DNA of 64,000 bases. Origin: Myxococcus fulvus (GTDB taxonomy: Bacteria > Myxococcota > Myxococcia > Myxococcales > Myxococcaceae). The stretch lies in the NCBI RefSeq assembly GCF_900111765.1, contig NZ_FOIB01000002.1:434001-498000 (forward strand), in the 5' to 3' direction. Position numbers and translations under genes: made by a program. The notes beneath the pieces are model-generated. The model saw only the letters and a list, made by a program, of their open reading frames with translations, did no database searches and was not told the DNA's origin. Within the stretch, counting starts at the first letter, position 1, and each line of letters starts with the position of its first letter. Below are positions 34,410-44,479 of this stretch, in pieces.

Positions 34410-36064
34410 GGAGTGGCCGGCTGGGTCGTGGTGGAGGACGGCGCGGTCGGGGTGAGGCGCAGGGACAATTCGGCCTGGAGCGCGCGCTCCTTGCGCGATA
34501 CGGCCAGCGTCACCGCGCGCAGGTCATCGGTGGCCTCCAGCCAGCGCACGGTGGTGGCCTTGATGGCGAAGCCGCCGATGCCCCACGCCTCCGAGGGCAG
34601 GTTCTTCACCGAGTCCGACAGGCGCCGCAAATCCAGCACCGCGCTGAAGGCGGCGTCCTTGCCCACGTCCTTCAGGTCCGCGGCCACCTGGCCCTCCGCG
34701 GCCTTCTGGGTGAGCGCGGCGAGCGAGGCCTCCAGCTGCGACTGGGGCGAGGCCACCAGCAGCTTGCCGTTGGGCGCGAGCGCGAAGTGGGCGCCCTCCC
34801 CCGCTCGGTAGGACGTGAGGTAGACGCGCTGCCCCTTCAGGTCCGCGGCCTCCACCTTGGCGCCGAAGTCGGTGGCGAGCTGGGGCAGCTTCTCCAGCAT
34901 CCCCTTCGTGCGCTCCGGGTTCTCCAAATCAGACAGGGCGACGAGGTTCACGAAGCGGAACGGGTTGGTGCGGCGCAGGTCCAACGCGGGCATGCCCGCG
35001 CCCAGCTGCACCTTGGGCGACAGGGAGATGCCCAGCACCGTGCCCGGCTTGAAGTTGTCGAGCACCTCCGCCTTCACGTCGAGCCCGCTCTTCTGCACCG
35101 CGCGCGTCAGGTAGTCGCCGACCAGGTAGGGCCACACGCCGTCCAGGTGCGACGGGTCTCCCTGGAAGCGCGCGACCAGGAAGCTGTCCTGGGGCAGGAA
35201 GCCGCGCAGGTCCACGGCGTCCTTCACCGGGTCCAACGCCGCGAGCGACGGCTTGGTGTCGGGCCACGGCGCGTCGGCGTACATGGTGAGGGCGCGCTCC
35301 TCGACGAGGCCGGTGAGCGTGAGCCCCTGCACCGTGCCCGCGGGCACCAGCAGGCCCGCGCCGCCGGGCAGGTACACGTGGAAGTCGCGCTTGGAGGGCA
35401 GCCGCGCGAGGGACGCGGTGAGGACGGGCTCCTTCGTGAGGGCCTTGTCCTCGGGCTGCGTGGCCAGGGGCCGCAGCGACGCGACGGACGGGCCCACACC
35501 CAGGAGGGCGAACTGGCCGCCGTCGATGAAGAAGAGGCCCAGCGCGGCGGTGGTCGAACCGGGGCGGCTGAAGGTGACGAGCTTGCCGCCCGCGCCGCCC
35601 TCTTCCTTCCGCTCGGAGGCGCCCAGGCGGGTGCGCGCGAAGCCGGCGAAGGTCTCCTCGAGCTTCTGTGCGTCCTTGACGCCGACGACGGAGACGGCGC
35701 GGCTCTCACCGAGGAAGGCCGCGCCGGCGCCCTTCTCCGGGGCGAGTCCGGCGGCCTCCAGGGCCTGGCGGCTGCGCAGGTCCACGCCCATCTGGCGCAT
35801 CACCGCGTTCACATAGCCCTCCGCGGAGGAGAAGCTCTGCAATTGCGCGGCGAAGGAGGCGACCTTCAGGTGCTGGAAGCGCGCGAGCTTCTCTCCGAGC
35901 GCGCCGAGGTCGTGGATGACGACGGACGCCTGCGCGTCGCGTGGCAGGTAGCGCGCCGGGCCGGAGGCACTCGGGGCGACGGGGCCCTGGTCCTTGCCAC
36001 AGCGCGAGCAGCCCGCGACGGCGAGCAGGAGGAGGAGGGTCGGAAACCAGGCTCGGCGGAACAT
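34406..36064 (-). CDS. DUF3352-like lipoprotein heading the ABC operon
   Basis: A 552-residue lipoprotein (MFRRAWFPTLLLLLAVAGC, lipobox VAGC, Cys19). The long exported part has repeated motifs of the kind FLPQDSFLVARFQGDPSHLDG and LPRDAQASVVIHDLGALGEKLARF, resembling the DUF3352 group of surface proteins. This similarity is by eye and tentative. It is the first gene of a four-gene operon with an ABC ATPase, an FtsX-like permease and a small membrane protein. It could be the substrate, the periplasmic partner or the outer-membrane acceptor of that transporter. Confidence 0.6.
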   Translation of the reverse strand: MFRRAWFPTLLLLLAVAGCSRCGKDQGPVAPSASGPARYLPRDAQASVVIHDLGALGEKLARFQHLKVASFAAQLQSFSSAEGYVNAVMRQMGVDLRSRQALEAAGLAPEKGAGAAFLGESRAVSVVGVKDAQKLEETFAGFARTRLGASERKEEGGAGGKLVTFSRPGSTTAALGLFFIDGGQFALLGVGPSVASLRPLATQPEDKALTKEPVLTASLARLPSKRDFHVYLPGGAGLLVPAGTVQGLTLTGLVEERALTMYADAPWPDTKPSLAALDPVKDAVDLRGFLPQDSFLVARFQGDPSHLDGVWPYLVGDYLTRAVQKSGLDVKAEVLDNFKPGTVLGISLSPKVQLGAGMPALDLRRTNPFRFVNLVALSDLENPERTKGMLEKLPQLATDFGAKVEAADLKGQRVYLTSYRAGEGAHFALAPNGKLLVASPQSQLEASLAALTQKAAEGQVAADLKDVGKDAAFSAVLDLRRLSDSVKNLPSEAWGIGGFAIKATTVRWLEATDDLRAVTLAVSRKERALQAELSLRLTPTAPSSTTTQPATP

Positions 36065-36214
36065 GACGGCAGGACAGGACGGCTGGGCCGGAGAGTCAAT
36101 GGAATCCTGTGCGGGGCGGACGTCCGGCTCCCGGCCGAGGAGGCCGTATGACGGCCAGCCAACGTCCCACGTCTGGCCGCCCCCTGTCCCCGAGGCCCCG
36201 GTCGCCTGCCCTTC

Positions 36215-37999
36215 TCAGGGCGTCGGGTAGCTCAGCTCCGCGATGAGATAGCCCGGCTTGCGCTTGAAGCCGAACGGCAGGATGTGAAGTGGCTTCACCT
36301 GGATGCCCGCCTCGTCGAAGTCCACCGGGTGGACGTCGATGTAGAAGCGAGGGCGCATCTTCGTCACGTATGGCGTGGTGGTGGAGCCGCCGAGCAGGTA
36401 GCGCGCCGAGTCATCATTCGCGAGACCATCCAGGTTCATCACGTGCCCGGGCAGCAACATCCCGAGCGAGCCGCAGCTGTAGCAGGCCACCCGCTCTCCG
36501 GGCTGGAGCGGGACGTTCTGCTTCAGCCACAGACCCGCGCGAATCATCGTGTGCGGCCAGGATTGCGACACCGGGTCGAAGGACGTGAAGGGCTGGAGCC
36601 GCGACAGCTTGCCGTACTCCCGAGGCACTCGCGCGATGAACACCGCCAGCGCCCCCGCCACCATCACCACGCCGAGCGCGAAGGTGCGTGCCACGGGCCT
36701 CATTGGAAGGGACTTCTCGCGCCAGGACTCACGCGCAGCCTCCAGCATCGACAGGCCTCGGACACACGCGATGCCGAGCGCCACGGCGAACAGCACCGGC
36801 GCATCGAAGACATACCAGATGTAGTACGTGAGCTCGCCGGGCCGGCGCGTCGCGATGAGCGAGCCCTGCGCCACATAGGCGAAGAGCAGGCCCACCAGGA
36901 GCGCGGCCACCAGTCCGAGGACCCCCGACGAGACCTGGAGGTCCCTCTGCTCCCGACGACTGCGCCAGAGGCCCGCGACGACCAGCGCCACGAGCGTCGA
37001 CACGGCGAGGGCCATCCAGAGCGAGCTCCGGGACGAATCGAAGACCATCCTCGCCGCATCCTGCTGTGGCAGGTACAGCCGCCCCGGCATCCCCATCGAG
37101 AAATCCAGCGCGCTCTTCAGGTAGTCCCAGCCATCTCGGGACACCACCTCCCAGGTGATGGGCAGGGAGCTGGACGCGAGGGCCTTCACGCGCGCCGAGG
37201 TCGGCAGGGGGTGACCGAACGCGAGGGTGGCATAACCGAACCACAGCACGAGCGGCACCGTGAACGCGCCCAGCAGCTCCCAGGGCCGCCGCCAGCGCAG
37301 CAAGGCCCCGAGCCCCACCAGCCCCGCGATGACCAGCGACGTGGGCAGCATCCGACACAGCAGCAGCGCGGAGAGCCCCAGCCCCACCACCAGGGACAGC
37401 CGGCGGCGCTCCGCGGGGGTCCGCGCATCCGCCGTGGCCACGAGGAGCAGGCCCACGAACACCAGGGCCGTCAGCGCGTTCTCCTTGCACGTCATCGCGC
37501 TGAGCAGCACGGTGCCGCGCGTGAAGTAGAACAGCCCCGCCACGCCCGCCAGCACGAGTTGCAGGTTCCTCAGCCACGGAGCCTTCGCGTCGGCACCTCG
37601 CATCACCAGCAACACGAGGAGGACGCTGGTGAGCACGTGCAGCCACACGCCCATCGCCATCGCGCCCCGGAAGAAGGACTCGAAGTCGTCGTGGAAGACG
37701 GCGAGCCCGGCCAACAGCAGCTCGTACATGGGCTGGAAGCCATAGCTCGGGGTGAGCCCATCGAAGGTGAAGAAGAGCTTCGTCTTGAAGTGATACGCGG
37801 GCAGCAGATAGTAGAAGCTGTCGTCCTGGATGGACGCCGCCAGCTCCAGGAAATCGCTATCCCTGACGCGCGCGAGGATTCGCGGCAACGCCAGGGCAAT
37901 GACAAGCGCCACGCTGCCCAAGGTGATGAGCACCATGGGCTCGACACCCCGGCGCGCGCGCGCGTCCTCCAGCGTGACGCCCAAACCAACGCCATCCAT
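36215..37999 (-). CDS. Large polytopic membrane protein, GT-C glycosyltransferase-like
   Basis: A 594-residue protein with about ten to twelve hydrophobic segments. The early acidic loop IQDDSFYYLLPAYHF after TM1 carries a D-D pair, and a large soluble C-terminal part follows (GERVACYSCGSLGMLLPGHVMNLDGLANDD). This topology resembles GT-C polyprenyl-phosphate-dependent glycosyltransferases, but no named family is certain. The ATG at 37999 is chosen because the upstream in-frame residues are not hydrophobic and look non-coding. It is flanked by gaps of 150 and 360 bp, so it is probably monocistronic. Confidence 0.65.
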   Translation of the reverse strand: MDGVGLGVTLEDARARRGVEPMVLITLGSVALVIALALPRILARVRDSDFLELAASIQDDSFYYLLPAYHFKTKLFFTFDGLTPSYGFQPMYELLLAGLAVFHDDFESFFRGAMAMGVWLHVLTSVLLVLLVMRGADAKAPWLRNLQLVLAGVAGLFYFTRGTVLLSAMTCKENALTALVFVGLLLVATADARTPAERRRLSLVVGLGLSALLLCRMLPTSLVIAGLVGLGALLRWRRPWELLGAFTVPLVLWFGYATLAFGHPLPTSARVKALASSSLPITWEVVSRDGWDYLKSALDFSMGMPGRLYLPQQDAARMVFDSSRSSLWMALAVSTLVALVVAGLWRSRREQRDLQVSSGVLGLVAALLVGLLFAYVAQGSLIATRRPGELTYYIWYVFDAPVLFAVALGIACVRGLSMLEAARESWREKSLPMRPVARTFALGVVMVAGALAVFIARVPREYGKLSRLQPFTSFDPVSQSWPHTMIRAGLWLKQNVPLQPGERVACYSCGSLGMLLPGHVMNLDGLANDDSARYLLGGSTTTPYVTKMRPRFYIDVHPVDFDEAGIQVKPLHILPFGFKRKPGYLIAELSYPTP

Positions 38000-38359
38000 G
38001 TCAGTCCATTTCGCCGGCCCCGTACGCCTCAGCGGCCAATCCTGCCACAGAACAGACTTCAACCCATCATTCCAAGACGCAAATCCGCACACCGCCTCCT
38101 TCGCCGCGCCCAATCCCTTCCACTCCGGAGAGTACCTGGCCCTGAGTCCCCTCCCCCGACGAAAGCCCGGGCGTGTCATCGAGCGCGAGGGAACTTCGAC
38201 GGAGGCCCGGCTCGGCGCTCCATTTCGTCAGCCCGCACGGGCGGGCTTGGGACAGATTGACGAGAGGAGGTGCATGCGCGCCGTCGAGGGGCCACGAAGG
38301 AGCGCGGGGCACGGCGATTGAATGGACGAGTTCACTCCTCTCCTTGGAGCATCCCGTCG
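38000..38359. other. Gene-free gap with a small inverted repeat
   Basis: No gene is supported in these 360 bp between divergent genes. The base composition near 38010-38110 is less GC-rich than the coding DNA and may hold the promoter of the membrane protein gene. An inverted repeat AGCCCGC-ACGG-GCGGGCT lies at 38230-38247, 113 bp before the small protein. Confidence 0.35.
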
Positions 38360-38656
38360 ATGACCCTCATCGAGCTGTTGGTGATTCTCGGCATCCTCGC
38401 CGGCGCAGGAGTCGGCGCCGCGCTGGGATGGTCCCTTCATCCCCTGCTCAGCCTCGTCGGGCTGGCGCTGGGCGGATGGCTGGGCACCTTCTTGATGCCC
38501 GTGCTCGGCTTCGTGCTCGTCACCGTCTTCACGTTCCTGGAGGAGGCCCCACGGTGGCTCTTCACGCGAATCAGGGCCGTGCTGTCACCTCGAACGGCGA
38601 GGCCCCCCAGGGACCTCGCTCCCGACAGCACGTCCTCCCAGCACGACCGGGACTGA
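38360..38656 (+). CDS. Small two-TM membrane protein
   Basis: A 98-residue protein with two hydrophobic segments (IELLVILGILAGAGVGAALGW and LVGLALGGWLGTFLMPVLGFVLVTVF) and a basic, then polar, C-terminus. I do not recognise a family. The first ten residues, MTLIELLVIL, look like a type IV prepilin hydrophobic start. There is no preceding Gly cleavage site or pilin-like C-terminal domain, so this is most likely coincidence. The start is set by where hydrophobicity begins; a GGAG lies about 11 bases upstream. It is convergent with the gene at 38675. Confidence 0.5.
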   Translation: MTLIELLVILGILAGAGVGAALGWSLHPLLSLVGLALGGWLGTFLMPVLGFVLVTVFTFLEEAPRWLFTRIRAVLSPRTARPPRDLAPDSTSSQHDRD

Positions 38657-38674
38657 GCCCCCGGACGCCGGGGC

Positions 38675-39481
38675 TCAGCGCACCCGCGAGCCATGCGGCA
38701 GCGGGCCGCGCGTCTCCTCGGTGAACTCCAGGAACTGCTCCATCTGCCGCACGGACTCCTCGGTGGCCTCGGCCTCCGCGCTCAGCATGGTGAGCTGGCG
38801 GTTGACCACCTCCGGGTCCCGGATGGCGATGGACTGCTCGTGCGTCAGCCGCATCATGTCCTCGATGCCGGCCAGCTGGTGGCTCACCACCTCGCGGCTC
38901 TCGCTCGCCTGTTCGAAGCGCGCCAGCCGCTTGCGCAGGATGTCCACCCGGTTCTGCTTCACGTCCTTCAGCCGGGGGTTCGTCTCGCGCGCCACGTCCT
39001 CCTCCAGCTCGCGCACGTCCTTCTCCAGATTTCCCCGGTCGGAGCTGTTGAGGTACGAGCGGTACTGGTTCAGCGTGGAGATGAGCCGCAGGAACGACGT
39101 CAGCAGCGCGTCCAGCCGGGGCTCGCTGTCGGACTCCAGCACCTTGCCGCCCGGCAGCTTGCGGTAGTTGGCGAGGATCTTCTCCTTGAGCCCCACCAGC
39201 TGCTGGTAGTGCTCGCGCTGCGACGGCGCCAGGTCCGCCAGCAGCGAGTCCACCGCCTTGCGCGCCGCCTCCGGGTCCGTGGGCTCCCGCGAACGGATGG
39301 CCCGCTGGAAGCGCGGCATCGACGAGAAGAGCGCCAGGTAGAGCCCCTCCAACCCCAACGCGATGAGCGCGGGCAACGGCTCGCCCGTCACCGCCGCGGA
39401 CGCCGCCGCCGTGCCCAGCCCCATCAGGTTGGCGGGCATCATGAATGCGGCCTTGATGTAGTTCGGAGACTTCTTCGCCAC
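38675..39481 (-). CDS. Coiled-coil protein of unknown function in the PspA operon
   Basis: A 268-residue protein with one or two short hydrophobic segments near the N-terminus (NLMGLGTAAASAAV, ALIALGLEGLYLALF), followed by ~200 residues of charged heptad-like sequence (LEKDVRELEEDVARETNPRLKDVKQNRVDILRKRL is part of it). I do not recognise a family. The GTG start has GGAGG six bases before it. It lies 39 bp after the solute-binding protein gene and in the same direction as pspA. Membrane association plus coiled coil fits a partner of PspA. Confidence 0.65.
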   Translation of the reverse strand: MAKKSPNYIKAAFMMPANLMGLGTAAASAAVTGEPLPALIALGLEGLYLALFSSMPRFQRAIRSREPTDPEAARKAVDSLLADLAPSQREHYQQLVGLKEKILANYRKLPGGKVLESDSEPRLDALLTSFLRLISTLNQYRSYLNSSDRGNLEKDVRELEEDVARETNPRLKDVKQNRVDILRKRLARFEQASESREVVSHQLAGIEDMMRLTHEQSIAIRDPEVVNRQLTMLSAEAEATEESVRQMEQFLEFTEETRGPLPHGSRVR

Positions 39482-39520
39482 GTCCGACCTCCCCTGCCCG
39501 GTCGCTCGGTCGACTCTGCT

Positions 39521-40708
39521 TCAGGGACCTCGCGCCTCCGACACGTACTTCAACGCCCCCAGGTCCCTCGTATCCTCCGCGAGTGGCACCGGTGGTCCCT
39601 GCTTGAGCTTCTGGAAGAGCGCGGCGGCGCTCTGGTACAGCTCGTCATAGGTGACCGGCGCCTCGCCGGAAAGACCGAAGAACGCTCGATTGTCCGCCAG
39701 CGTCGCCGGCGGCGCGCTGCGGATGGCCTCCGTCGGGTCTCCCAGGTACGGCGCCACCTCCCCCAACATCCTCGCCCCCGCCGCCGGGTCCTTCAGCACC
39801 GCCTGCCCCGCGTCCAACATTCCTCTGAGCACCCGGCGGACCGCGTCCGGATAGCGCGCCGCGAAGTCACCCCGCGCCACCAGCACCGTGGCCACCAGGT
39901 GCGGCGCGTCCGCCGTCGTCGCCAGCACCGCCCCGCCCCTGTCGCGCGCCGCCAGCTCCACGTCGCCCCACAGCCCCACCACCGCGTCCGCGCGGCCCTC
40001 GCGCAAGGCGCGCCCCGCGTCCAGCGTGGACGGCAGGTCCACCCACCGCACGTCCGTCGTCCTCAGCCCCGCCCTCGCCAGCACCCACAGCGCGAAGTAG
40101 TGCGTGGAGCTGAACGGGTAGACGCCCACGCGCTTGCCTCGCAGGCTCGCCAGGTCCGTGACGCCTACCGCCGCGAGCGCCTCCTGCCCCCGGCTGCGCC
40201 CCACGAGCAACAACGTGCGCGGCGCGGCGTCCCGCAGGCCCGGCGCCCAGGACGCCAGCCGGTCCACCGACAGGAAACCCATGTCCACGCCGCCGTTCTC
40301 CGCGCCGATGGCCAGGGCCTGCCGCAGCTCCTCCTCCCGGGCGAAGAGCACCGCGCGCGCGTCCAGCGCATAGGCCGTCTTCAGCACGCCCTGCGCCGCG
40401 CCTGGAGGCGCCGCCGGGTTGTCCAGCGTCGTCGCGCCGCCGGCCGCCACCAGCAGGCTCGCCGCCGAGCCGCGCGCGGTGAAGCCGATGAGCACGGGCC
40501 GCAGCGGCACCGAGGCCACGTCCGCCACCGGCGCGGACACGCCCGCCGGGAAGTCTCCGGGCGACAGGCGCACGGCCTCTCGCACCGAAGGGAAGAAGCG
40601 GGCCTGGAGGGTGTCCAGATATCCCATGCGGGACGCGACCACCCAGGCCGCGCCCAGCACACACAGGAACAAGAAGAGGAAGAGACCTGGTCCGCGGTGG
40701 AGCTTCAT
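39521..40708 (-). CDS. ABC-type substrate-binding protein (NitT/TauT-like) in the PspA operon
   Basis: A 395-residue protein with an N-terminal membrane anchor or uncleaved signal ([21 protein letters not shown]) and a type II periplasmic-binding fold of the NMT1/SsuA kind. Motifs include [28 protein letters not shown] and [20 protein letters not shown]. There is no ATPase or permease beside it, so it may work as a sensor or with a transporter elsewhere. It is 43 bp downstream of pspA and 39 bp upstream of the coiled-coil gene, suggesting one operon. Its ligand is unknown. Confidence 0.8.
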   Translation of the reverse strand: MKLHRGPGLFLFLFLCVLGAAWVVASRMGYLDTLQARFFPSVREAVRLSPGDFPAGVSAPVADVASVPLRPVLIGFTARGSAASLLVAAGGATTLDNPAAPPGAAQGVLKTAYALDARAVLFAREEELRQALAIGAENGGVDMGFLSVDRLASWAPGLRDAAPRTLLLVGRSRGQEALAAVGVTDLASLRGKRVGVYPFSSTHYFALWVLARAGLRTTDVRWVDLPSTLDAGRALREGRADAVVGLWGDVELAARDRGGAVLATTADAPHLVATVLVARGDFAARYPDAVRRVLRGMLDAGQAVLKDPAAGARMLGEVAPYLGDPTEAIRSAPPATLADNRAFFGLSGEAPVTYDELYQSAAALFQKLKQGPPVPLAEDTRDLGALKYVSEARGP

Positions 40709-40751
40709 CCGTCAGTGTCCGGGGCTCTTCCCTTCTCCATGCGCCGACACG

Positions 40752-41489
40752 CTACTCGACGCCGACCTTCTTGCCGATGGTCTTCCCCGTCTGCCCGTTC
40801 ACGTCGGACACCGGGGCGGGGCTGTCCATCAACCCCATCTCCATCTTGAACTGCTTCACCAGCTCGTTGGCCTGGATCTTCTCGGCCTCTTCTTCAATCT
40901 GCGCGGACTGGTGGTCCACCGACTCGAGCGCCATCTGCATGCGCGCCTCGTTCACGGCGGTGCGCTCCTCCACCTTGCGCAGCATCTCGTCGTGCGTCGA
41001 GTCGATGCCCGCGACGGTGAACGACTCCATCGTGTCGGCCACCTTGGCCTGCCACTTGGCGCGCCGCGCGTCACGGATGGCCGTCATGGCCTCCGCCGTC
41101 TTCTTGTCCTTCTCCCGCATGAACGCCTTCTTGACGTTCAGCGCCTTCTCGTACGCCAGCTTCGCCGTGGAGAGCTGCGCCTCGTTGCGCTCCAGCGCTT
41201 CCTTCTCCACCTGCAGCTTCGTCGCGTACTGCGCCGCCAGGTCGTCGCGCCCCGCCTGGATGGCGGCCTTCACCTTGGCCGTCAGCCCGCGCACGTCGTC
41301 CTTGTACTTGGCGTTCTCCTTCTCGAGCAGCGTCACGTTCGCCCGAACCATGGCGATGGACTCGTTCATCTTCGGGACCTGGTCGTTCAGGTCACGGATG
41401 TTCTGCTCGAGGATGAGCTCCGGATCCTCGATGGAGGAGACGAAGAAGCCCGCGAAGCTGCGCAACGCCCTCTTGAGTCTGTCCCACAT
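40752..41489 (-). CDS. pspA: PspA/IM30 family membrane-remodelling protein
   Basis: PspA-type proteins are ESCRT-III-like coiled coils that bind and repair stressed inner membranes. The 245-residue protein begins with the amphipathic helix [23 protein letters not shown]. It continues with long coiled-coil helices ([42 protein letters not shown]), the length typical of the family. It ends in a short polar tail. It is the first gene of an operon with a solute-binding protein and a coiled-coil membrane protein, and it is divergent from a histidine kinase. PspF or PspB/C homologues are not in the window. Confidence 0.9.
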   Translation of the reverse strand: MWDRLKRALRSFAGFFVSSIEDPELILEQNIRDLNDQVPKMNESIAMVRANVTLLEKENAKYKDDVRGLTAKVKAAIQAGRDDLAAQYATKLQVEKEALERNEAQLSTAKLAYEKALNVKKAFMREKDKKTAEAMTAIRDARRAKWQAKVADTMESFTVAGIDSTHDEMLRKVEERTAVNEARMQMALESVDHQSAQIEEEAEKIQANELVKQFKMEMGLMDSPAPVSDVNGQTGKTIGKKVGVE

Positions 41490-41654
41490 ATCGCCGGTCT
41501 ACCTCCGTCCAGACCTACTTGCAGCCACCTTACACGAACTCTGGGGCGGGCAAGCAGCCGCATCCACCCCGCTGATCAGTGCTACGCGAACTCACCTAAG
41601 CCGATTGCCGACCACCCACAAGTCCACCCGCGCTTTCCCGCTCGCAAGCCCCGC

Positions 41655-43109
41655 GTGAGGCCCCCCGAGCCACCCCCCGGTGAGCTCCCCCGGTTGGGGG
41701 ACTTGCTCCAGGGGCGCGAAGCGGGGAAAACCTCTCCCCGCGTGGACATCGCCCCGGGTTGGACCCACTCCTCCTATGACGAATCGCTGGCGAGGGCGGT
41801 GGATGCCCAGCGCCGGAGCGTCCTGGGCACGGGAGCGGCGGTGCGGCTGGTGGGCGCGTCGCTCTTCCTGCTCGTCACCACGACGCTCTGGCTGACGGGC
41901 GGCGAGGACTGGACGCCCTACCCGCTGCTGCTCGCGCCCTACGTGGGCGTGGCCGCCGTCCTCTTCGTCGTGAGGCACCGCCCGGAGGCCAGCTGGCTGG
42001 GGGTGCTGCAGGCCCCGGTGGACGTCGCGCTGGTGTACGGCCTTCAACACCTGGCGCTGCCCATCTCCCCGTTCCCCGCGGGCGTGGCGGGCTTCAGCCT
42101 GGGCCTCTTCGCGCTGGTGGTGACGCTCAGCGGCCTCACCCTGCGCCCCACCGTCGTCTACGGCACCGCCGCGCTGTCGTCCGTGGCCCAGGCCGCGCTG
42201 ATGCGCGAGGCGGGCGTGGGCTGGGGCGCGGTGCTCATCGCCGTCGTCACGCTGATGATGGTGGCCGCGGTGAAGCACTACGGCACCGGGCGGCTGCGCG
42301 TGCTCGCCGGCGCCCTCACCCGCGTGGAGGTGGACCGGGCCCTGGAGGTCCGACGCTTCCAGGAGGTGGAGGAGGCGCGGACCCTCATCGCCCGGCTGCT
42401 CGACGAGGAGCACGAGAAGAACGACGAGCTGCGCGCGCTCCAGCGAGACAAGGAGCTGCTCACCCAGTTCCTCGTCCACGACTTGCGCTCGCCGCTGTCG
42501 GCCCTGACGATGACGCTGTCGTGGATGCAGCAGGAGCTGCCCCAGGGCCCCCTCAATGAGTCCGCGCACACGGGACTGGCCGTCACCGCGCGCCTGGACC
42601 GCATGATCATGGACTTGATGGACGTGCCCCGGCTGGAGCAGGGACGGCTGGCGCCGCGCAAGGTGCCGCTCGACGCGTTCCAGCTCCTGGAGGACGTGCG
42701 GCGCTCGCTGGAGAGCGTGGCCCGCGCGCGCCGGCTCACCCTGGACATCACCCTCCCCGAGGGCCTGGCGCTCCAAGGCGACGCGGACCTGCTCACGCGC
42801 GTCGTGGAGAACCTGGCCACCAATGCCCTGCGCTACGCGCCCACCGGCGGCAACGTGCGCCTGGAGGGTGGAACCGACGCGCGAGGTCCCTGGCTGGCGG
42901 TGCGCAACGACGGCCCGCCCATCCCCCTGGACCTGCGCGACAAGCTCTTCGACAAGTACGTGCAGGGCGCCCCGGAGCGCGACAGCCGCCGGGGCTACGG
43001 CCTGGGCCTGTACTTCGCGCGGCTGGCCACCGAGGCCCACGGCGGCAGGCTCGCCGTGGAGGACACGCCGGGCTGGCCCACCTCCTTCGTGGTGCGCCTG
43101 CCCGCCTGA
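41655..43109 (+). CDS. Membrane-bound sensor histidine kinase
   Basis: A kinase of about 484 residues. The first half has five to six TMs (for example [37 protein letters not shown]) without an obvious periplasmic sensor. The HisKA H-box is [13 protein letters not shown] with the phospho-acceptor His, and the ATPase domain has the N-box [13 protein letters not shown] and G-box [10 protein letters not shown]. No response regulator is adjacent. The start is uncertain: GTG at 41655 gives a Pro-rich N-terminus, and GTG at 41742 is an alternative; neither has a good ribosome binding site. It is divergent from pspA, so it could sense membrane stress, but that is inference. Confidence 0.85.
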   Translation: MRPPEPPPGELPRLGDLLQGREAGKTSPRVDIAPGWTHSSYDESLARAVDAQRRSVLGTGAAVRLVGASLFLLVTTTLWLTGGEDWTPYPLLLAPYVGVAAVLFVVRHRPEASWLGVLQAPVDVALVYGLQHLALPISPFPAGVAGFSLGLFALVVTLSGLTLRPTVVYGTAALSSVAQAALMREAGVGWGAVLIAVVTLMMVAAVKHYGTGRLRVLAGALTRVEVDRALEVRRFQEVEEARTLIARLLDEEHEKNDELRALQRDKELLTQFLVHDLRSPLSALTMTLSWMQQELPQGPLNESAHTGLAVTARLDRMIMDLMDVPRLEQGRLAPRKVPLDAFQLLEDVRRSLESVARARRLTLDITLPEGLALQGDADLLTRVVENLATNALRYAPTGGNVRLEGGTDARGPWLAVRNDGPPIPLDLRDKLFDKYVQGAPERDSRRGYGLGLYFARLATEAHGGRLAVEDTPGWPTSFVVRLPA

Positions 43110-43119
43110 CGCACGTCGC

Positions 43120-44463
43120 TCAGCCCCGGGCGCGCTGCTTGCGGCGCTTGAGGATGCGCTCCACGTTGGACTTCGCGCTGGAGAGCACCGACGCCGCGTC
43201 CAGCGTGGTGAGCACGCCGTCCTTGAGCACCGGCCGGCCGTCGATGAACACGTGGGTGACGTCGCTGGAGCGCGCCGAGTGCACCAGCGGCACCAGCACG
43301 TCCTCCGGCGTGGGCCCCGCGTGCAGGCCGCTCAGGTCCACGACGGTGATGTCCGCGCGCTTGCCGGACTCGAGCGAGCCCACCTCGTCCTCCAGCCCCA
43401 GCGCCCGCGCGCCGTGTAGCGTGGCCATCTCCAGCACGCGCATGGGCGTCATCGCCAGCGGGCCCACGCGCGGGTTGTGCATCACCGCCGCGAGCCGCAT
43501 CTCGTGGAACAGGTCGAGCGTGTTGTTGCAGGGCGCGCCGTCCGCGCCCAGCGCCACCGACACCCCGGCCTCGAGCAGCTCCGGCACCTTGGCGATGCCC
43601 GACGCCAGCTTCAGGTTGGAGCCGGGGCAGTGGCACACCACCGTCTGCGTCTCGCGCAGGATCTCCTGCTCCTCGGCGGACAGCCACACACAGTGGGCCA
43701 GCGTCACGTGCCGGCCCGTGAGCCCCACCGTGTGGAAGAAGTCGACGTTGTCGCGGCCGCCCGTGTACTGGCGCACCGCCTCCGTCTCCTTCGCGTTCTC
43801 GCTCGCGTGCGTGTGGATGCGCACGCCCTTCTCGCGCGACAGCCGGGCCACCTCGCGCATCAGCTCCGGCGTGCACGACAACACGAAGCGCGGCGCGAAG
43901 GCGTAGCGCAGCCGTCCCTCGTGCGTGCCGTGCCACTTCTCCAGGAGCGCCAGGCTCTCGGAGAGCGAGTCGGCGGTGGACTCGCGCAGGCCCGCGGGCA
44001 CGCTGGCGCCCGCGTCCATCATCGCCTTGCCACCCACCAGCCGGAACCCCGAGTCCCGCGCGGACTCGAAGACCGAGTCGTAGTGGTGCACGCTGCCCAT
44101 GTCGAGCGCCGCCGTGGAGCCCGAACGGATGAGCTCCGCGAACGTCAGGTCCGCCGACGCGCGCATGGAGGCCGCGTCGTGGGAGGCCTCGTACGGCCAG
44201 ATGCGCTCGCGAAGCCAGTCGAGCAGCTCCAGCCCGTCCGCGCGGCCGCGGAACAAGGTCTGGCAGGCATGCAGGTGGCCATGGATGAGGCCGGGCAGCA
44301 CCACCTTGCCCGTCACGTCCACCACGCGCCGCGTACCCCGGGCCTTCAAGCCCCGGCCCACCTTCGCGATGCGCCCGTCCTGCACGAGCACGTCCGCGCC
44401 CACGAGCACCTCGCGCTCGCGGTTCATCGTCACCACGGTACCGCCGGTCAGAAGCAAATCCAC
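43120..44463 (-). CDS. TRZ/ATZ-type amidohydrolase (adenosine/SAH deaminase or guanine deaminase-like)
   Basis: A 447-residue metal-dependent hydrolase. The zinc ligands are visible as LIHGHLHACQT near the N-terminus, the His of THASENAKE, the His of TLAHCVWLSAEE, and the Asp of LGADGAPCNNTLDLF. This pattern is typical of the SsnA/MtaD/TrzA group, which deaminates adenosine derivatives, S-adenosylhomocysteine, guanine or triazines. The substrate cannot be fixed from sequence, but the adjacent cytidine deaminase and nearby nucleoside genes favour a nucleoside or nucleobase. It starts with GTG 16 bp after the cytidine deaminase stop. Confidence 0.85.
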   Translation of the reverse strand: MDLLLTGGTVVTMNREREVLVGADVLVQDGRIAKVGRGLKARGTRRVVDVTGKVVLPGLIHGHLHACQTLFRGRADGLELLDWLRERIWPYEASHDAASMRASADLTFAELIRSGSTAALDMGSVHHYDSVFESARDSGFRLVGGKAMMDAGASVPAGLRESTADSLSESLALLEKWHGTHEGRLRYAFAPRFVLSCTPELMREVARLSREKGVRIHTHASENAKETEAVRQYTGGRDNVDFFHTVGLTGRHVTLAHCVWLSAEEQEILRETQTVVCHCPGSNLKLASGIAKVPELLEAGVSVALGADGAPCNNTLDLFHEMRLAAVMHNPRVGPLAMTPMRVLEMATLHGARALGLEDEVGSLESGKRADITVVDLSGLHAGPTPEDVLVPLVHSARSSDVTHVFIDGRPVLKDGVLTTLDAASVLSSAKSNVERILKRRKQRARG

Positions 44464-44479
44464 GGGTACTCGCGCTCTC

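Noticed and set aside
38360..38430. N-terminus MTLIELLVIL resembles a type IV prepilin
   Set aside because: There is no Gly before the hydrophobic stretch at a leader cleavage site, no pilin-like C-terminal domain, and a second TM segment follows.
41490..41600. Sigma-54-type promoter for pspA
   Set aside because: The nearest GG/GC pair has the wrong spacing (12 instead of 10), so it does not fit a -24/-12 promoter.
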